Source: Bacillus tuaregi (lineage in GTDB: Bacteria > Bacillota > Bacilli > Bacillales > Cytobacillaceae). Taken from it: a stretch of 64,000 nt of DNA. Below the pieces are notes generated by a model. It was given only the letters and a program-made list of their open reading frames with translations, did not search any database and had not been told where the DNA came from. Every line of letters begins with the position of its first letter. Position 1 is the stretch's first letter. Positions 17,658 through 26,703 of this stretch are shown here, piece by piece. A program made the translations under genes and the position numbers. The stretch covers positions 880,189 through 944,188 of the forward strand of contig NZ_LT629731.1 in the NCBI RefSeq assembly GCF_900104575.1, written 5' to 3'.

Positions 17658-17834
17658 TTAACTAAATGCAAATGTTAGAGCAGAGAAGACAAAGGCCGAC
17701 ACGGTTGTTAAAATAAATGTTCCACCATAAACCTTATCGTCACTGTCAGCAATTTTGATTCCTTCAAAGTATGAATATAAAAATAAAAATACTGCCATGA
17801 TGAACGACAGGTAGAGTGCGAGCGTTTGAGCCAT
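17658..17834 (-). CDS. Small two-helix membrane protein, 58 aa
   Basis: A short gene easily missed by length cut-offs. Translation starts MAQTLALYLSFIMAVFLFLY, then a short polar segment (EGIKIADSDDKVYGG), and a second hydrophobic helix ending FVFSALTFAFS. AAAGGTGAT lies about 6 nt before the ATG and a terminator follows the stop. I do not recognise a family. The loop would be on one side of the membrane with both ends on the other. No operon partner is present, and repeat E begins 73 bp upstream of its start. Confidence 0.72.
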   Translation of the reverse strand: MAQTLALYLSFIMAVFLFLYSYFEGIKIADSDDKVYGGTFILTTVSAFVFSALTFAFS

Positions 17835-17906
17835 GGTTCATCACCTTTCAAATTAATAGGGTTACTAGAACTTATGTAAAGTGTCATCACATTATGACTT
17901 CTATGT

Positions 17907-18134
17907 TTAACTTCATTCAGCAAATGCTTTTTGTACTTAAAGCTTGCGACAGGTACAGAAGTCCTCCACTTCTACATGTGGGGATGAATGCAAAATAGTA
18001 CTTTGATTCAGTGGGGGTTCAAACCCTGGCTGAATGAAGTTAAACCTCCGGCGGATGTCACGGATTTTTTTAAAGGTAGTTTATCGAGCAAGCTCGATAA
18101 AAATCCGGACGCAAATTCGACGGGCGAATTTGAT
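17907..18134 (+). repeat. Interspersed structured repeat, copy E (long form)
   Basis: 228 bp, with the perfect TTAACTTCATTCAGC/GCTGAATGAAGTTAA pair and the TTATCGAGC/GCTCGATAA stem with loop AA as in copy C. It lies between the 58-codon gene and the promoter of the tRNA cluster and is the last copy seen in the window. Confidence 0.9.
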
Positions 18135-18262
18135 TGCTTTCCAAAATGCATCATGAAAGAACTATTGAAATCAGAAGCAATACATGCTATATTACTTCCT
18201 ATCTTATAGAAAGCTAATGTAAAGTAAGTTGTCTTGTGCGAGAATAATTTTTATGAAACCTC

Positions 18263-18290
18263 TTGCAAAATTTATAAAAAACATTATAAT
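18263..18290 (+). promoter_or_regulatory. Sigma-A promoter of the 5S-tRNA cluster
   Basis: TTGCAA (18263-18268), 16 bp, TATAAT (18285-18290), in A/T-rich surroundings, about 19 bp before the 5S gene. It implies the cluster is transcribed on its own and not as the tail of a larger rrn operon. Confidence 0.7.
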
Positions 18291-18308
18291 AATAAATGTC
18301 TTAAAGAG

Positions 18309-18425
<117 letters not shown>

Positions 18426-18433
18426 ATGTGAAT

Positions 18434-18509
18434 GGAGGATTAGCTCAGCTGGGAGAGCATCTGCCTTACAAGCAGAGGGTCGGCGGTTCGAGCCCGTCAT
18501 CCTCCACCA
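18434..18509 (+). tRNA. tRNA-Val (TAC)
   Basis: Cloverleaf with anticodon loop CTTACAA; CCA encoded. First tRNA after the 5S gene. Confidence 0.97.
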
Positions 18510-18588
18510 TTTTTAGTAGCTAGTTATTAGTTGGTTAGGTAGAGTAATTCCCTAACAACTAAAAACTAACAACTAGTAACTAGAATTA

Positions 18589-18664
<76 letters not shown>

Positions 18665-18689
18665 TTTATGATTATAAAAACATTATTTT

Positions 18690-18765
18690 GAGCCATTAGC
18701 TCAGTCGGTAGAGCATCTGACTTTTAATCAGAGGGTCGAAGGTTCGAGTCCTTCATGGCTCACCA
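18690..18765 (+). tRNA. tRNA-Lys (TTT)
   Basis: Cloverleaf with anticodon loop CTTTTAA; CCA encoded. Confidence 0.97.
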
Positions 18766-18793
18766 AAGTTTTTTGCATAAGCAAAATAACTTT
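18765..18793 (+). repeat. Inter-tRNA hairpin, copy 1
   Basis: AAAGTT-TTTTGC pairs with GCAAAA-TAACTTT around a 4-nt loop. Near-identical hairpins recur at 19348 and 20374; they may guide tRNA precursor processing. Confidence 0.6.
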
Positions 18794-18799
18794 CCATAT

Positions 18800-18881
18800 G
18801 CGGGTGTGGCGGAATTGGCAGACGCACTAGACTTAGGATCTAGCGCCGCAAGGCGTGGGGGTTCGACTCCCTTCACCCGCA
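18800..18881 (+). tRNA. tRNA-Leu (TAG)
   Basis: Class II tRNA with variable arm; anticodon loop CTTAGGA. CCA not encoded. Confidence 0.97.
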
Positions 18882-18886
18882 TTAAC

Positions 18887-18961
18887 GCGGAAGTAGTTCA
18901 GTGGTAGAACACCACCTTGCCAAGGTGGGGGTCGCGGGTTCGAATCCCGTCTTCCGCTCCA
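18887..18961 (+). tRNA. tRNA-Gly (GCC)
   Basis: Cloverleaf with anticodon loop TTGCCAA; CCA encoded. Confidence 0.97.
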
Positions 18962-18967
18962 AATTTT

Positions 18968-19053
18968 GCCGGGGTGGCGGAACTGGCAGACGCACAGGAC
19001 TTAAAATCCTGCGGTAGGTGACTACCGTACCGGTTCGATTCCGGTCCTCGGCA
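18968..19053 (+). tRNA. tRNA-Leu (TAA)
   Basis: Class II tRNA with variable arm; anticodon loop CTTAAAA. CCA not encoded. Confidence 0.97.
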
Positions 19054-19095
19054 CTTTGCTTTTTATCATAGTAAAGCAAATGGATAGAAGTATAT

Positions 19096-19169
<74 letters not shown>

Positions 19170-19176
19170 CTTATTA

Positions 19177-19253
19177 CGGGAAGTAGCTCAGCTTGGTAGA
19201 GCACTTGGTTTGGGACCAAGGGGTCGCAGGTTCGAATCCTGTCTTCCCGACCA
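19177..19253 (+). tRNA. tRNA-Pro (TGG)
   Basis: Cloverleaf with anticodon loop TTTGGGA; CCA encoded. Confidence 0.97.
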
Positions 19254-19273
19254 TTAAATAGATGGATTATTTT

Positions 19274-19346
19274 GGGGCCTTAGCTCAGCTGGGAGAGCGC
19301 CTGCTTTGCACGCAGGAGGTCAGCGGTTCGATCCCGCTAGGCTCCA
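19274..19346 (+). tRNA. tRNA-Ala (TGC)
   Basis: Cloverleaf with anticodon loop TTTGCAC; CCA not encoded. Confidence 0.97.
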
Positions 19347-19347
19347 T

Positions 19348-19377
19348 CAAAGTATTTTGCTAAAGCAAAATAACTTG
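19348..19377 (+). repeat. Inter-tRNA hairpin, copy 2
   Basis: CAAAGTATTTTGC pairs with GCAAAATAACTTG; same family as the hairpins at 18765 and 20374. Confidence 0.6.
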
Positions 19378-19397
19378 TCATCTTCATATAGTATTGT

Positions 19398-19474
19398 GGC
19401 GGTGTAGCTCAGCTGGCTAGAGCATTCGGTTCATACCCGAAAGGTCGTAGGTTCGATCCCTATCGCCGCTACCA
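19398..19474 (+). tRNA. tRNA-Met (CAT), elongator
   Basis: Starts GGCGGTGTAGCTC, anticodon loop TTCATAC, CCA encoded; resembles the Bacillus elongator tRNA-Met. Confidence 0.93.
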
Positions 19475-19489
19475 CTTATTTTATTTTTT

Positions 19490-19566
19490 GGACCTTTAGC
19501 TCAGCTGGTTAGAGCAGACGGCTCATAACCGTCCGGTCGTAGGTTCGAGTCCTACAAGGTCCACCA
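19490..19566 (+). tRNA. tRNA with CAT anticodon, probably tRNA-Ile2 (lysidine-modified)
   Basis: Starts GGACCTTTAGCTC with anticodon stem-loop GACGG-CTCATAA-CCGTC. The position between Met and Ser, and the body sequence, match Bacillus tRNA-Ile2, whose C34 is converted to lysidine by TilS to read AUA. Confidence 0.9.
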
Positions 19567-19579
19567 TATACTTTTTTGT

Positions 19580-19672
19580 GGAGGAATACCCAAGTCCGGC
19601 TGAAGGGATCGGTCTTGAAAACCGACAGGCGGGTTAAACCGCGCGGGGGTTCGAATCCCTCTTCCTCCGCCA
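19580..19672 (+). tRNA. tRNA-Ser (TGA)
   Basis: Class II tRNA with long variable arm; anticodon loop CTTGAAA; CCA encoded. Confidence 0.97.
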
Positions 19673-19687
19673 TAAAAAAGTATGAAT

Positions 19688-19718
19688 ATCTTAATTTCTA
19701 TTATCGCGGGGTGGAGCA
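19688..19718 (+). pseudogene. 5' fragment of an initiator tRNA with its leader (duplicated)
   Basis: CGCGGGGTGGAGCA (19705-19718) and a similar upstream ATCTTAAT...ATT.TCG block repeat the sequence in front of and at the start of the intact initiator tRNA at 19852. After this point the copy diverges completely, leaving about 130 bp of unexplained sequence before the true gene. Confidence 0.65.
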
Positions 19719-19851
19719 ACGAAGCGTTCCTTCATCGAATTAGTTGCGAGTTGTACCGATTGAGCTGCTGCTTGAGTAAGCTTCCTGAGATCGGGACAGT
19801 TATGACGCATACTATGTGTCGCATAAGGTACATCTTAATATTTTTTATTGT

Positions 19852-19925
<74 letters not shown>

Positions 19926-19956
19926 TTGTATTTCTAAGGAAACTTGGAAATACGCT

Positions 19957-20033
19957 GGTCCGGTAGTTCAGTTGGTTAGAATGCCTGCCTGTCACGCAGG
20001 AGGTCGCGGGTTCGAGTCCCGTCCGGACCGCCA
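19957..20033 (+). tRNA. tRNA-Asp (GTC)
   Basis: Cloverleaf with anticodon loop CTGTCAC; CCA encoded. Confidence 0.97.
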
Positions 20034-20047
20034 TTTATCTTAAATAA

Positions 20048-20120
20048 GGCTCAGTAGCTCAGTCGGTAGAGCAATGGACTGAAAATCCATGTGTCGGCGG
20101 TTCGATTCCGTCCTGAGCCA
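20048..20120 (+). tRNA. tRNA-Phe (GAA)
   Basis: Cloverleaf with anticodon loop CTGAAAA; CCA not encoded. Confidence 0.97.
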
Positions 20121-20127
20121 TCATAAT

Positions 20128-20204
20128 GGCGGCTGTGGCGAAGTGGTTAACGCATCGGATTGTGGTTCCGACATTCGTGGGTTCGATTCCCATCAGCCGC
20201 CCCA
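20128..20204 (+). tRNA. tRNA-His (GTG)
   Basis: Cloverleaf with anticodon loop TTGTGGT; the extra G-1 facing C73 is encoded, as is CCA. Confidence 0.97.
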
Positions 20205-20214
20205 TAGTCATTTC

Positions 20215-20288
20215 GCGGGTGTAGTTTAGTGGTAAAACCACAGCCTTCCAAGCTGTTGTCGAGGGTTCGATTCCCTTCACCCGCTCCA
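20215..20288 (+). tRNA. tRNA-Gly (TCC)
   Basis: Cloverleaf with anticodon loop CTTCCAA; CCA encoded. Confidence 0.97.
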
Positions 20289-20297
20289 TAAATTAAT

Positions 20298-20371
<74 letters not shown>

Positions 20372-20373
20372 CT

Positions 20374-20402
20374 AGAGTTTTTTGCGAAAGCAAAATAACT
20401 TT
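20374..20402 (+). repeat. Inter-tRNA hairpin, copy 3
   Basis: AGAGTTTTTTGC pairs with GCAAAATAACTTT around GAAA; same family as the hairpins at 18765 and 19348. Confidence 0.6.
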
Positions 20403-20409
20403 CCTTTAT

Positions 20410-20484
20410 TCCGCAGTAGCTCAGTGGTAGAGCTATCGGCTGTTAACCGATCGGTCGTAGGTTCGAATCCTACCTGCGGAGCCA
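20410..20484 (+). tRNA. tRNA-Asn (GTT)
   Basis: Cloverleaf with anticodon loop CTGTTAA; CCA encoded. Confidence 0.97.
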
Positions 20485-20486
20485 AT

Positions 20487-20577
20487 GGAGAAGTACTCAA
20501 GTGGCTGAAGAGGCGCCCCTGCTAAGGGTGTAGGTCGGGTAACCGGCGCGAGGGTTCAAATCCCTCCTTCTCCGCCA
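20487..20577 (+). tRNA. tRNA-Ser (GCT)
   Basis: Class II tRNA with long variable arm; anticodon loop CTGCTAA; CCA encoded. Confidence 0.97.
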
Positions 20578-20580
20578 TCT

Positions 20581-20652
20581 GGCCCCTTGGTCAAGCGGTT
20601 AAGACACCGCCCTTTCACGGCGGTAACACGGGTTCGAATCCCGTAGGGGTCA
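20581..20652 (+). tRNA. tRNA-Glu (TTC)
   Basis: Cloverleaf with anticodon loop CTTTCAC; CCA not encoded. Last tRNA of the cluster. Confidence 0.97.
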
Positions 20653-20656
20653 TACT

Positions 20657-20693
20657 AAAAAAGCTGTTGACATTATAGGTCAACAGCTTTTTT
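20657..20693 (+). terminator. Terminator of the tRNA cluster
   Basis: AAAAAAGCTGTTGAC and GTCAACAGCTTTTTT form a 15-bp stem with T tail; it also works for the convergent small gene. Confidence 0.9.
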
Positions 20694-20715
20694 AGTATCG
20701 TAAATACTTTAATAA

Positions 20716-20901
20716 TCAATCAGTTAAATGATCTTTGTCTTTTCTTTTCCCTCCAGGGTTGTTTAAGTCTAAATCTGAAAAAAAGCCAGGCGATGGACCG
20801 CGAAACATGTCAAAAGCTAAAATTTTGTTATCTGGAGCTTCAAAAAATGGCACTTTCTCTTCCTTATTTTTCAACAAAAATTCTTCCTCTGAATGACTCA
20901 T
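20716..20901 (-). CDS. Small hydrophilic hypothetical protein, 61 aa
   Basis: A 61-residue charged protein beginning MSHSEEEFLLKNKEEK and ending KRKDKDHLTD. The centre (FDMFRGPSPGFFSDLDLNN) is rich in Phe, Gly and Pro. No known domain, signal peptide or membrane helix is visible. AGAGGTGG lies 6 nt before the ATG, which supports a real gene. It converges on the tRNA cluster and is divergent from glgB. I do not recognise its family. Confidence 0.65.
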   Translation of the reverse strand: MSHSEEEFLLKNKEEKVPFFEAPDNKILAFDMFRGPSPGFFSDLDLNNPGGKRKDKDHLTD

Positions 20902-21144
20902 TGTAAACCACCTCTCTTGAAATTATTATTTAAAACATCAGCCTATTTTTATTATTCCAACTTCTATAAAAAATATGTCAAAACTGGAATATTTATGGTA
21001 TATTATAGAAAATTTTTGAAAAATTTTTAATTTGTTGTCGAAAAAGATAAAAAAATTTTTCAAGGACTTTTTCTCTTTTAGCAGAATATATAACTAAATA
21101 TGGGTATATGCTGTAATTTACTTTTAGTATAGGTGGGGAGAAAT

Positions 21145-23085
21145 TTGATTAGCACTTCATTATATCCATCAGATTATCAAGTGCATCTTTTTCATGAAGG
21201 GACCTTATATGAATGTCATAAACTCTTTGGCTCACATATTATTGAGGTTGATCGTGAAATATGGACAAAGTTTTCTGTGTGGGCACCAAATGCAAAAGAA
21301 GTAAGACTTGTTGGAGATTTTAATAATTGGAATGGAAAAGGCTATTCGTTACATAAAATAAATAAACAAGGTATATGGACGATAAGTTTAAAAGAAAACT
21401 TGGAAGGCAGCTTATATAAATATGAGATTGTAACAAATTCCGGAGAGTCTATTCTCAAAGCAGACCCTTATGCTTTTTATTCGGAGGTTAGACCTAATAC
21501 TGCTTCAATTGTCTATTCGCTCGATGGCTTCAAATGGGAAGATAGCCGATGGCTCAATTATAAAAGCAAACGGAATATATTAGCGGATCCGATCTCGATT
21601 TATGAAGTTCATCTTGGTTCCTGGAAGAAAAAAGAGGATGGCAGTTTATTATCTTATCGGGAATTGGCTACGGAGCTGATTCCATATGTATTAGAATTAG
21701 GTTTTACACATATCGAACTGCTGCCCATTGTTGAACATCCACTTGATATGTCATGGGGCTATCAAGGAACAGGTTATTTTTCAGCAACAAGCAGGTATGG
21801 CACTCCTCACGAGTTCATGTATTTTATCAATGAATGTCATAAAAATGGCTTAGGGGTCATTCTTGATTGGGTACCTGGACATTTTTGTAAGGATGCACAT
21901 GGGTTGTACAGATTTGATGGCAGTTTTTTATACGATTATCCTAATGTAAACGATCGTGAAAATCCTGTTTGGGGAACAGCGAATTTTAATTTAGGAAGTA
22001 ATGAAATTCATAGCTTTCTGATTTCCAACGCCCTATTTTGGATTCAATATTTTCATATCGATGGTTTTCGTTTGGATGCTGTGTCTAACTTGATTTATTG
22101 GCCAAATCAACATGGTAAGGTAAAAAACAATGACGGAATAAGCTTTTTAAAAAAACTAAATACCGTTATCTTTCAATATGATCCAACTGCACTCATGATT
22201 GCAGAAGATTCAACAGATTGGCCAAATGTGACAGCGCCTGTACACTATGACGGTTTGGGCTTTAATTATAAGTGGAATATGGGTTGGATGAATGATGTTC
22301 TTTCTTACATGGAAACTCCATCAAATTCAAGATGGAAAGTACATGAGAAAATGACTTTCTCCTTACTGTATGCCTTCAATGAAAATTTTGTTCTTCCTTT
22401 TTCTCATGATGAAGTTGTTCATGGGAAGAAATCCCTCCTTGATAAAATGCCGGGAGATTACTGGCAAAAATTCGCCCAATTAAGGCTATTACTAGGTTAT
22501 ATGATTGGTCATCCAGGGAAAAAATTATTATTTATGGGATTTGAATTAGGTCATTTTTCCGAATGGAAAGATAAGGAACAGTTAGATTGGCATCTCTTAG
22601 ATTATGATATGCATCGGAAAATCAATGAATATGTTAAAGAATTACTCAAATTGTATAAACGCTCAAAACCATTATATGAATTGGATCATTTGCAGGCTGG
22701 GTTTGAATGGATTGATGTGAATAATCGGGAGCAAGCTATTTTTTCTTTCATTAGAAAAAGTAACAAGGAAAATGATTTGCTCATATTTGTATGCAATTTC
22801 ACTCCTGTCGTCTATCACGATTATCGAATGGGTGTCCCTCAGAAGGGCTCCTATCGGGAAATTTTGAATAGTGATCATGAAAGCTTTGGTGGTTCTGGCG
22901 TTATCAATAAAAAAGTCCTTCAAGCAACAGAAGAGTCTTTTCATGGAAAACAATATTCAATTAAGCTGTCAATCCCGCCATTTGGGGTTAGTGTATTGAG
23001 ATTAGTAAAACATCGGAAGGAGAGAAAGGGCGATGACAAAGAAAAAGTGCATAGCCATGCTATTGGCAGGAGGAAAAGGAAGTAG
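21145..23085 (+). CDS. glgB: 1,4-alpha-glucan branching enzyme
   Basis: GH13 enzyme that introduces alpha-1,6 branches into glycogen. The 646-residue protein has the CBM48 N-terminal domain (about 1-120: [18 protein letters not shown]) and the catalytic barrel. Nucleophile Asp311 lies in DGFRLDAV, acid/base Glu354 in IAEDSTDWP, and Asp422 in FSHDEVVHG. The start is TTG at 21145 with GGTGGGGAG upstream; this agrees with the usual N-terminus. The C-terminus is a basic tail that runs 53 nt into glgC. It is the first gene of glgB-C-D-A-P. The 240 bp upstream is very A/T-rich; I could not assign its promoter. Confidence 0.96.
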   Translation: MISTSLYPSDYQVHLFHEGTLYECHKLFGSHIIEVDREIWTKFSVWAPNAKEVRLVGDFNNWNGKGYSLHKINKQGIWTISLKENLEGSLYKYEIVTNSGESILKADPYAFYSEVRPNTASIVYSLDGFKWEDSRWLNYKSKRNILADPISIYEVHLGSWKKKEDGSLLSYRELATELIPYVLELGFTHIELLPIVEHPLDMSWGYQGTGYFSATSRYGTPHEFMYFINECHKNGLGVILDWVPGHFCKDAHGLYRFDGSFLYDYPNVNDRENPVWGTANFNLGSNEIHSFLISNALFWIQYFHIDGFRLDAVSNLIYWPNQHGKVKNNDGISFLKKLNTVIFQYDPTALMIAEDSTDWPNVTAPVHYDGLGFNYKWNMGWMNDVLSYMETPSNSRWKVHEKMTFSLLYAFNENFVLPFSHDEVVHGKKSLLDKMPGDYWQKFAQLRLLLGYMIGHPGKKLLFMGFELGHFSEWKDKEQLDWHLLDYDMHRKINEYVKELLKLYKRSKPLYELDHLQAGFEWIDVNNREQAIFSFIRKSNKENDLLIFVCNFTPVVYHDYRMGVPQKGSYREILNSDHESFGGSGVINKKVLQATEESFHGKQYSIKLSIPPFGVSVLRLVKHRKERKGDDKEKVHSHAIGRRKRK

Positions 23086-24172
23086 ATTAAACGCCTTAAC
23101 GAAGGATATTGCTAAACCTGCTGTTCCGTTTGGAGGAAAATATAGAATTATTGATTTTGCACTAAGTAATTGTACCAATTCAGGCATTTCAACTGTTGGT
23201 GTTTTAACTCAGTATCAGCCCTTAGTCCTAAACTCTTATATCGGAATCGGAAGCACCTGGGATTTGGATAGAATGGATGGGGGAGTCACCGTTTTGCCCC
23301 CCTACAGCGCTTCTTCAGAGGTGAAATGGTACACAGGGACTGCCAGTGCAGTATACCAAAACTTAAATTATATAGAACAGCATGATCCGGAGCATGTATT
23401 AATTTTATCAGGTGATCACATCTATAAAATGAATTACGAGGAAATGCTGGATTACCATATGAAAAAAAAGGCAGATGGTACTATTTCGGTGATTGAAGTT
23501 CCTTGGGATGAAGCGAGTCGATTTGGAATCATGAATACGGACGAAAATCTTGCGGTTACAGAATTTGCAGAAAAACCCGACGAGCCGCAAAGTAACTTGG
23601 CTTCGATGGGCATCTACATTTTTAAATGGGAAATTCTTAAAGAATATCTTTATCTGGATGCGAAAAATACAGAATCTTCCCATGACTTTGGCAAGGATAT
23701 CATCCCAAAGCTACTTGAAGATCAAAAGAAACTGTTCGCTTATCCATTTAAAGGATATTGGAAGGATGTTGGGACGGTTAAGAGCCTTTGGGAAGCTAAT
23801 ATGGACCTATTAGATGAACAATGTGACCTTGATTTATTTGATTATGATTGGCGTATTTACTCCGTAAATCCGAATCAAAAGCCACAATATATATCCCCTG
23901 AAGCTGAGGTTAGTGAATCCCTGTTAAATGAAGGCTGCTCCATTGAAGGAGTTGTAACTAAATCAGTCCTGTTTCAAGGTGTTACGGTAAAAAAGGGAGC
24001 GATGGTCAAGGAATCAGTTATTATGCCTGATGCTGTTATCGGAGAAAATGTATTTATTGAACGAGCCATTGTCCCTTCACATGTTCATATACCTGACAAC
24101 ACCGTAATAAAAGCAGGTTCAAATCGGGAGAAAATTATTTTAGTAACAGATGAGATCGTTGCAAGTAATTAA
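23033..24172 (+). CDS. glgC: Glucose-1-phosphate adenylyltransferase, catalytic subunit
   Basis: Makes ADP-glucose from glucose-1-phosphate and ATP, the committed step of glycogen synthesis. The 379-residue protein has the pyrophosphorylase motif [19 protein letters not shown] (about residues 11-29) and the C-terminal left-handed beta-helix (about 285-370). It overlaps glgB by 53 nt; its GGAGAGAAAGGG ribosome site lies within glgB. In Bacillaceae GlgC acts with GlgD as a heteromer. Confidence 0.97.
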   Translation: MTKKKCIAMLLAGGKGSRLNALTKDIAKPAVPFGGKYRIIDFALSNCTNSGISTVGVLTQYQPLVLNSYIGIGSTWDLDRMDGGVTVLPPYSASSEVKWYTGTASAVYQNLNYIEQHDPEHVLILSGDHIYKMNYEEMLDYHMKKKADGTISVIEVPWDEASRFGIMNTDENLAVTEFAEKPDEPQSNLASMGIYIFKWEILKEYLYLDAKNTESSHDFGKDIIPKLLEDQKKLFAYPFKGYWKDVGTVKSLWEANMDLLDEQCDLDLFDYDWRIYSVNPNQKPQYISPEAEVSESLLNEGCSIEGVVTKSVLFQGVTVKKGAMVKESVIMPDAVIGENVFIERAIVPSHVHIPDNTVIKAGSNREKIILVTDEIVASN

Positions 24173-24229
24173 AAGGCTTATAGAAACGGGGGAGATATCA
24201 TCTTTCAGCCAAAAAGGAGAGGAAACCTC

Positions 24230-25255
24230 ATGAATAAAAAGTTATTAGGTGTTATAGATGCAACAACCTATTTTGATGATTTAAAGGACGTAACGACACA
24301 TCGGTCATTAGCGGCCCTTCCTTTTGCCGGAAGATATCGTTTAATTGATTTTGTCCTATCCTCGATGGTTAATTCAGATATTCAAAGCGTAGCCATTTTC
24401 CCAAAGTATCAGTACCGTTCTTTAATGGATCATTTGAGCTCAGGGAAAAATTGGGGGTTAGACCGTAAAAGAGATGGCTTGTTCTTTTTCCCGTCACCTA
24501 ATTTAGATAGTCCAAGTGCGGGGATTGGATCCTTTACACACTTTGCTGCCAATCTTGATTATTTATACAAAAGTACGCAGGAATATGCCATTATCGCTAA
24601 TTGTTATACCATCTTTAATATGGATTTTCAGCCTGTACTTGATCGGCATATAGATATGGGCTGTGATATTACGGAAATATGTCAAAACGGGCAATCACTC
24701 GATATGTATCTAGTCAAAAAGAGGCTCCTTATTGAACTAATTGAAACGAGACATCAAACAGGATTCACGTGTATGAAGGATGTCGTAAATGGTGTAGTGC
24801 CATATTCTTTATGTACGTATGAGTATCCTGGATTAGCCTATAAAATTGATTCCATTGCGGCTTACTATCAAACATCGATGAAGATTCTTCATCCATATGT
24901 CTTAGAACAATTATTTACTTCATCACAGCCTATTCTTACAAAGGTAAAGGATGAACCGCCGACCCGTTATCAAAAAGGAGCCGTTATGAAAAATGCAATG
25001 ATTGCTAACGGTTGTATGATTAATGGAAGAGTTGAAAATAGTATTATTTTCCGAGGAGTCAAAATTGGTAAAGGAACCATTATTAGAAACAGTATTATTA
25101 TGCAAAAATGCCAAATAGGTGAAAATTGTGTAATAGATTCGGCTATCCTTGATAAAGATGTTAGGGTAGAATCAGGAACCGTTATGAACGGTGTTGACAA
25201 AAAACCGTTAGTTATTCGAAAAGGTACAGTACAGGGAGCGTTGATGAACTCGTGA
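24230..25255 (+). CDS. glgD: Glucose-1-phosphate adenylyltransferase regulatory subunit
   Basis: A 341-residue paralogue of GlgC. At the N-terminus, where GlgC has GGKGSRL, it reads IDATTYFDDLKDV, so the catalytic nucleotide-binding motif is missing, as in other GlgD proteins, which activate GlgC. The C-terminal beta-helix repeats (IFRGVKIGKGTIIRNSIIMQ) remain. GGAGAGG precedes the ATG by 6-8 nt. Its stop overlaps the glgA GTG start by 4 nt, which suggests translational coupling. Confidence 0.95.
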   Translation: MNKKLLGVIDATTYFDDLKDVTTHRSLAALPFAGRYRLIDFVLSSMVNSDIQSVAIFPKYQYRSLMDHLSSGKNWGLDRKRDGLFFFPSPNLDSPSAGIGSFTHFAANLDYLYKSTQEYAIIANCYTIFNMDFQPVLDRHIDMGCDITEICQNGQSLDMYLVKKRLLIELIETRHQTGFTCMKDVVNGVVPYSLCTYEYPGLAYKIDSIAAYYQTSMKILHPYVLEQLFTSSQPILTKVKDEPPTRYQKGAVMKNAMIANGCMINGRVENSIIFRGVKIGKGTIIRNSIIMQKCQIGENCVIDSAILDKDVRVESGTVMNGVDKKPLVIRKGTVQGALMNS

Positions 25256-26703
25256 AAGTATTATTTGCTGTAAGTGAATGTGTTCCATTTATCAAATCGG
25301 GGGGACTTGCTGATGTAGCAGGTTCCTTGCCGAAGGAGCTTCAAAATTCCGGTGACGATGTGCGCATCATCATGCCAAAATATGGAACGATTCCAGATTC
25401 TTATAAACAAGAAATGAAGAAAAAAGCTGAGTTTAATGTCAGGGTTGGTTGGCGGAATCAGTATTGTGGAATTGAAGAATATGTGTATCAAAACATGACC
25501 TTTTATTTTATTGATAATGAACAATATTTTAAACGAGATCGTCTTTATGGATATGATGATGATGGTGAAAGATTCGCCTATTTTAATCAAGCTGTATTGG
25601 AAAGTCTCCCGCAGCTTTCCTATTATCCAGATATCATTCATTGTCATGACTGGCATACTGGAATGATACCTTTCCTTTTAAAAAGAAAATACCAGAATCT
25701 TGAGGAATTCTCACAGATTAAAACGGTATTCACAATTCATAATTTGCAATTCCAAGGAATTATGCCGAGGGAAGCACTAAAAGACCTGTTTGATTTAGAT
25801 GACAGGTATTTTCATATAGATGAGCTCGAGTTCTATGGGAATATAAACTTTATGAAAGGCGCTCTTATCGCAGCCGATAAAATCACAACGGTAAGTCCGA
25901 CCTATATGAATGAAATACAAAATGATTATTATGGCGAAAAACTAAATGGTGTTTTAGCGGCAAGAAGAGCTGATTTAAGTGGAATTCTCAATGGAATTGA
26001 TGAGGAAGTTTATCATCCAGTGCATGACAAAAATATCATTCATCCTCTTCGTTCATCAGTGGTGCCATATAAACAAGCAAATAAGGTACATATACAGCAG
26101 CGATTTGCTCTGCCGGTGAAAGAGATTCCCCTGATTACGATGATAACAAGGTTAACAAAGCAAAAAGGATTAGAGCTAGTGAGAGCAGTCTTTCATGACA
26201 TGATGCTGGAAGATATCCAAATGATTGTTCTAGGGACGGGTGACCCGGAGTTTGAACAATTTCTCCGAGAAATGGAATATCAGTATGGAGATAAATTTAA
26301 GGCATATATTGGCTTTGATGAAGAATTGGCGCACCAGCTTTATGCAGGTGCAGATATATTCCTGATGCCATCAAAGTTTGAGCCGTGCGGACTTGGACAA
26401 TTGATCGCAATGAAATACGGAACAGTGCCTGTAGTCAGGGAAACAGGTGGATTAAACGATACAGTCCAGTCTTTTAATGAATTTACCTGGGAGGGAAATG
26501 GCTTTAGCTTCACAAACTTTAACGCCCATGACATGTTAAACACGCTAAGGAGAGCGATTCATTTTTATTATGAGAAGGCTGTATGGACTCATCTGGTCGA
26601 AACGGCAATGGAAATGAATTATAGCTGGTCACAATCTGCTTCAAAGTATCTAGAGCTATATGAGAATCTTGTCTCGAGGAGTGAAATGTATGTTCACAAA
26701 TAA
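25252..26703 (+). CDS. glgA: Glycogen synthase (ADP-glucose)
   Basis: GT5-family enzyme of 483 residues that elongates alpha-1,4-glucan from ADP-glucose. The ADP-glucose-binding KSGGLADV motif is at residues 15-22 and the C-terminal PSKFEPCGLGQLIAMKYG and VRETGGL segments belong to the GT-B nucleotide site. The start is GTG at 25252, overlapping the glgD stop. It is followed by glgP with a 14-nt overlap from the preferred glgP start. Confidence 0.97.
   Translation: MKVLFAVSECVPFIKSGGLADVAGSLPKELQNSGDDVRIIMPKYGTIPDSYKQEMKKKAEFNVRVGWRNQYCGIEEYVYQNMTFYFIDNEQYFKRDRLYGYDDDGERFAYFNQAVLESLPQLSYYPDIIHCHDWHTGMIPFLLKRKYQNLEEFSQIKTVFTIHNLQFQGIMPREALKDLFDLDDRYFHIDELEFYGNINFMKGALIAADKITTVSPTYMNEIQNDYYGEKLNGVLAARRADLSGILNGIDEEVYHPVHDKNIIHPLRSSVVPYKQANKVHIQQRFALPVKEIPLITMITRLTKQKGLELVRAVFHDMMLEDIQMIVLGTGDPEFEQFLREMEYQYGDKFKAYIGFDEELAHQLYAGADIFLMPSKFEPCGLGQLIAMKYGTVPVVRETGGLNDTVQSFNEFTWEGNGFSFTNFNAHDMLNTLRRAIHFYYEKAVWTHLVETAMEMNYSWSQSASKYLELYENLVSRSEMYVHK

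Noticed and set aside
18135-18308. Remnants of 16S or 23S rRNA before the 5S gene
   Set aside because: The 170 bp is A/T-rich with a promoter; no conserved rRNA segment was recognised.
23033-23085. A frameshift at the glgB/glgC junction because of the 53-nt overlap
   Set aside because: Both proteins are complete over their conserved domains; the overlap only adds a basic tail to GlgB.
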